Source: Serilophus lunatus (Eukaryota > Chordata > Aves > Passeriformes > Eurylaimidae). From it: a stretch of DNA of 64,000 nt. Positions 63,829 through 64,000 of the stretch are shown here, one piece after another (the first letter of the stretch is position 1; each line of letters opens with the position of its first letter). The position numbers and the translations under genes are program-made. The stretch spans positions 78,447 through 142,446 of the forward strand of contig VXBA01002157.1 in assembly GCA_013399895.1 (NCBI GenBank). Reading direction: 5' to 3'. The notes under the pieces are model-generated. The model searched no databases. It saw only the letters and a list, made by a program, of their open reading frames with translations, and was not told where the DNA came from.

Positions 63829-64000
63829 CGCGCGGTATTTCCCACTTTAAGGAATAAGCACTAAGCGCGACTGCACAGCCCGCAGAGCGCCGGGGGTGCA
63901 GCCCCCCGCCTGACCCCGCGCAACAGCTGCTGCTCCTGGGAGGAGGAGGCGGAGAAGGACGGGAAACACCACGCTGCCCCCCGGCCCGGCCAGCCTCCCC

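Larger units (their letters stand above)
63380..64000. promoter_or_regulatory. CpG island, runs off right edge; likely gene promoter
   Basis: CpG density rises from about 63380 and becomes very high after 63520, with more than 35 CpGs in the last 400 bases, and it is still high at base 64000. Islands like this mark most vertebrate housekeeping and developmental promoters. No TATA box, CCAAT box or exon can be fixed. On the minus strand GTGAGT (plus-strand ACTCAC, 63784-63789) after TGC is a fair donor, which would make an exon from about 63790 rightward. GTAACA (plus-strand 63595-63600) is a weaker one. GC-rich frames of 70-205 residues crossing the island on both strands lack domains. The gene it serves cannot be named from this window. 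Confidence 0.85.

Noticed and set aside
63233..63857. GC-rich frames of 70-205 residues through the CpG island on both strands
   Set aside because: High GC removes stop codons. Residues are Arg, Pro, Gly and Ala-rich in all frames with no domain, as expected for an island.
1..64000. CRISPR arrays, tRNA or rRNA genes, bacterial operons, known microRNA seeds
   Set aside because: No regularly spaced repeats, no cloverleaf or rRNA words and no familiar mature microRNA sequences were seen by eye. A covariance-model search was not possible.

Overview
The window looks like ordinary, gene-poor bird chromosome, and it holds no protein-coding exon I can support. The organism call rests on CR1 LINE fragments whose 3' ends carry the avian/archosaur tail (the AGAATCACAGAATGG-type edge, or its complement ending in ATTCTGT-type octamers). 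I find six clear CR1 pieces and one older CR1-like piece. Their density is low and there are no young SINEs, which fits a bird better than a mammal. I cannot name the species. There is no bacterial gene structure, CRISPR array, rRNA or tRNA. All frames outside the CR1 coding remnant are short, low in conserved motifs and mutually overlapping, as expected of noncoding DNA.

Layout. From 1 to about 17.4 kb the DNA is AT-rich and unique, with scattered A/C tracts, two faint MIR-like segments and a perfect SRF-type CArG palindrome at 13.65 kb. From 17.4 to 18.9 kb there is a distinct module. It has a 300-base CpG cluster (21 CpGs by hand count), a 49-base pure pyrimidine tract, single AP-1 and MEF2 consensus matches, a 20-base poly(A), and G-quadruplex motifs on both strands. 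From 18.9 to 47 kb the DNA is unique with CR1 fragments at 20.8, 23.6, 27.3, 32.7 and 38.4 kb. The same stretch has a promoter- or LTR-like segment at 28.4-28.9 kb and a pair of 31-base direct repeats near 34.4 and 35.3 kb. At 47.4 kb lies the C-terminal end of a CR1 reverse-transcriptase frame, followed by a further CR1 at 55.8 kb. A small CpG cluster at 59.2-59.4 kb carries a fused E-box/MARE motif. The last 600 bases, from about 63.38 kb, enter a strong CpG island that runs off the right edge.

Interpretation. The simplest reading is a promoter at or just beyond the right edge, with the window being either the long first intron of a gene transcribed leftward or the upstream flank of a gene transcribed rightward. 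The 17.4-18.9 kb module would then be an internal alternative promoter or enhancer in the first case, or a distal element in the second. The direction is not settled. A/C-rich tracts favour the plus strand, which suggests leftward transcription. CR1 fragments lie mostly in minus orientation, which, if LINEs are depleted in the sense orientation, would argue the other way.

I did not find a convincing previously undescribed system. The best second looks are the 17.4-18.9 kb module, the 28.4-28.9 kb TATA-bearing segment, the 59.3 kb composite site and the right-edge CpG island.
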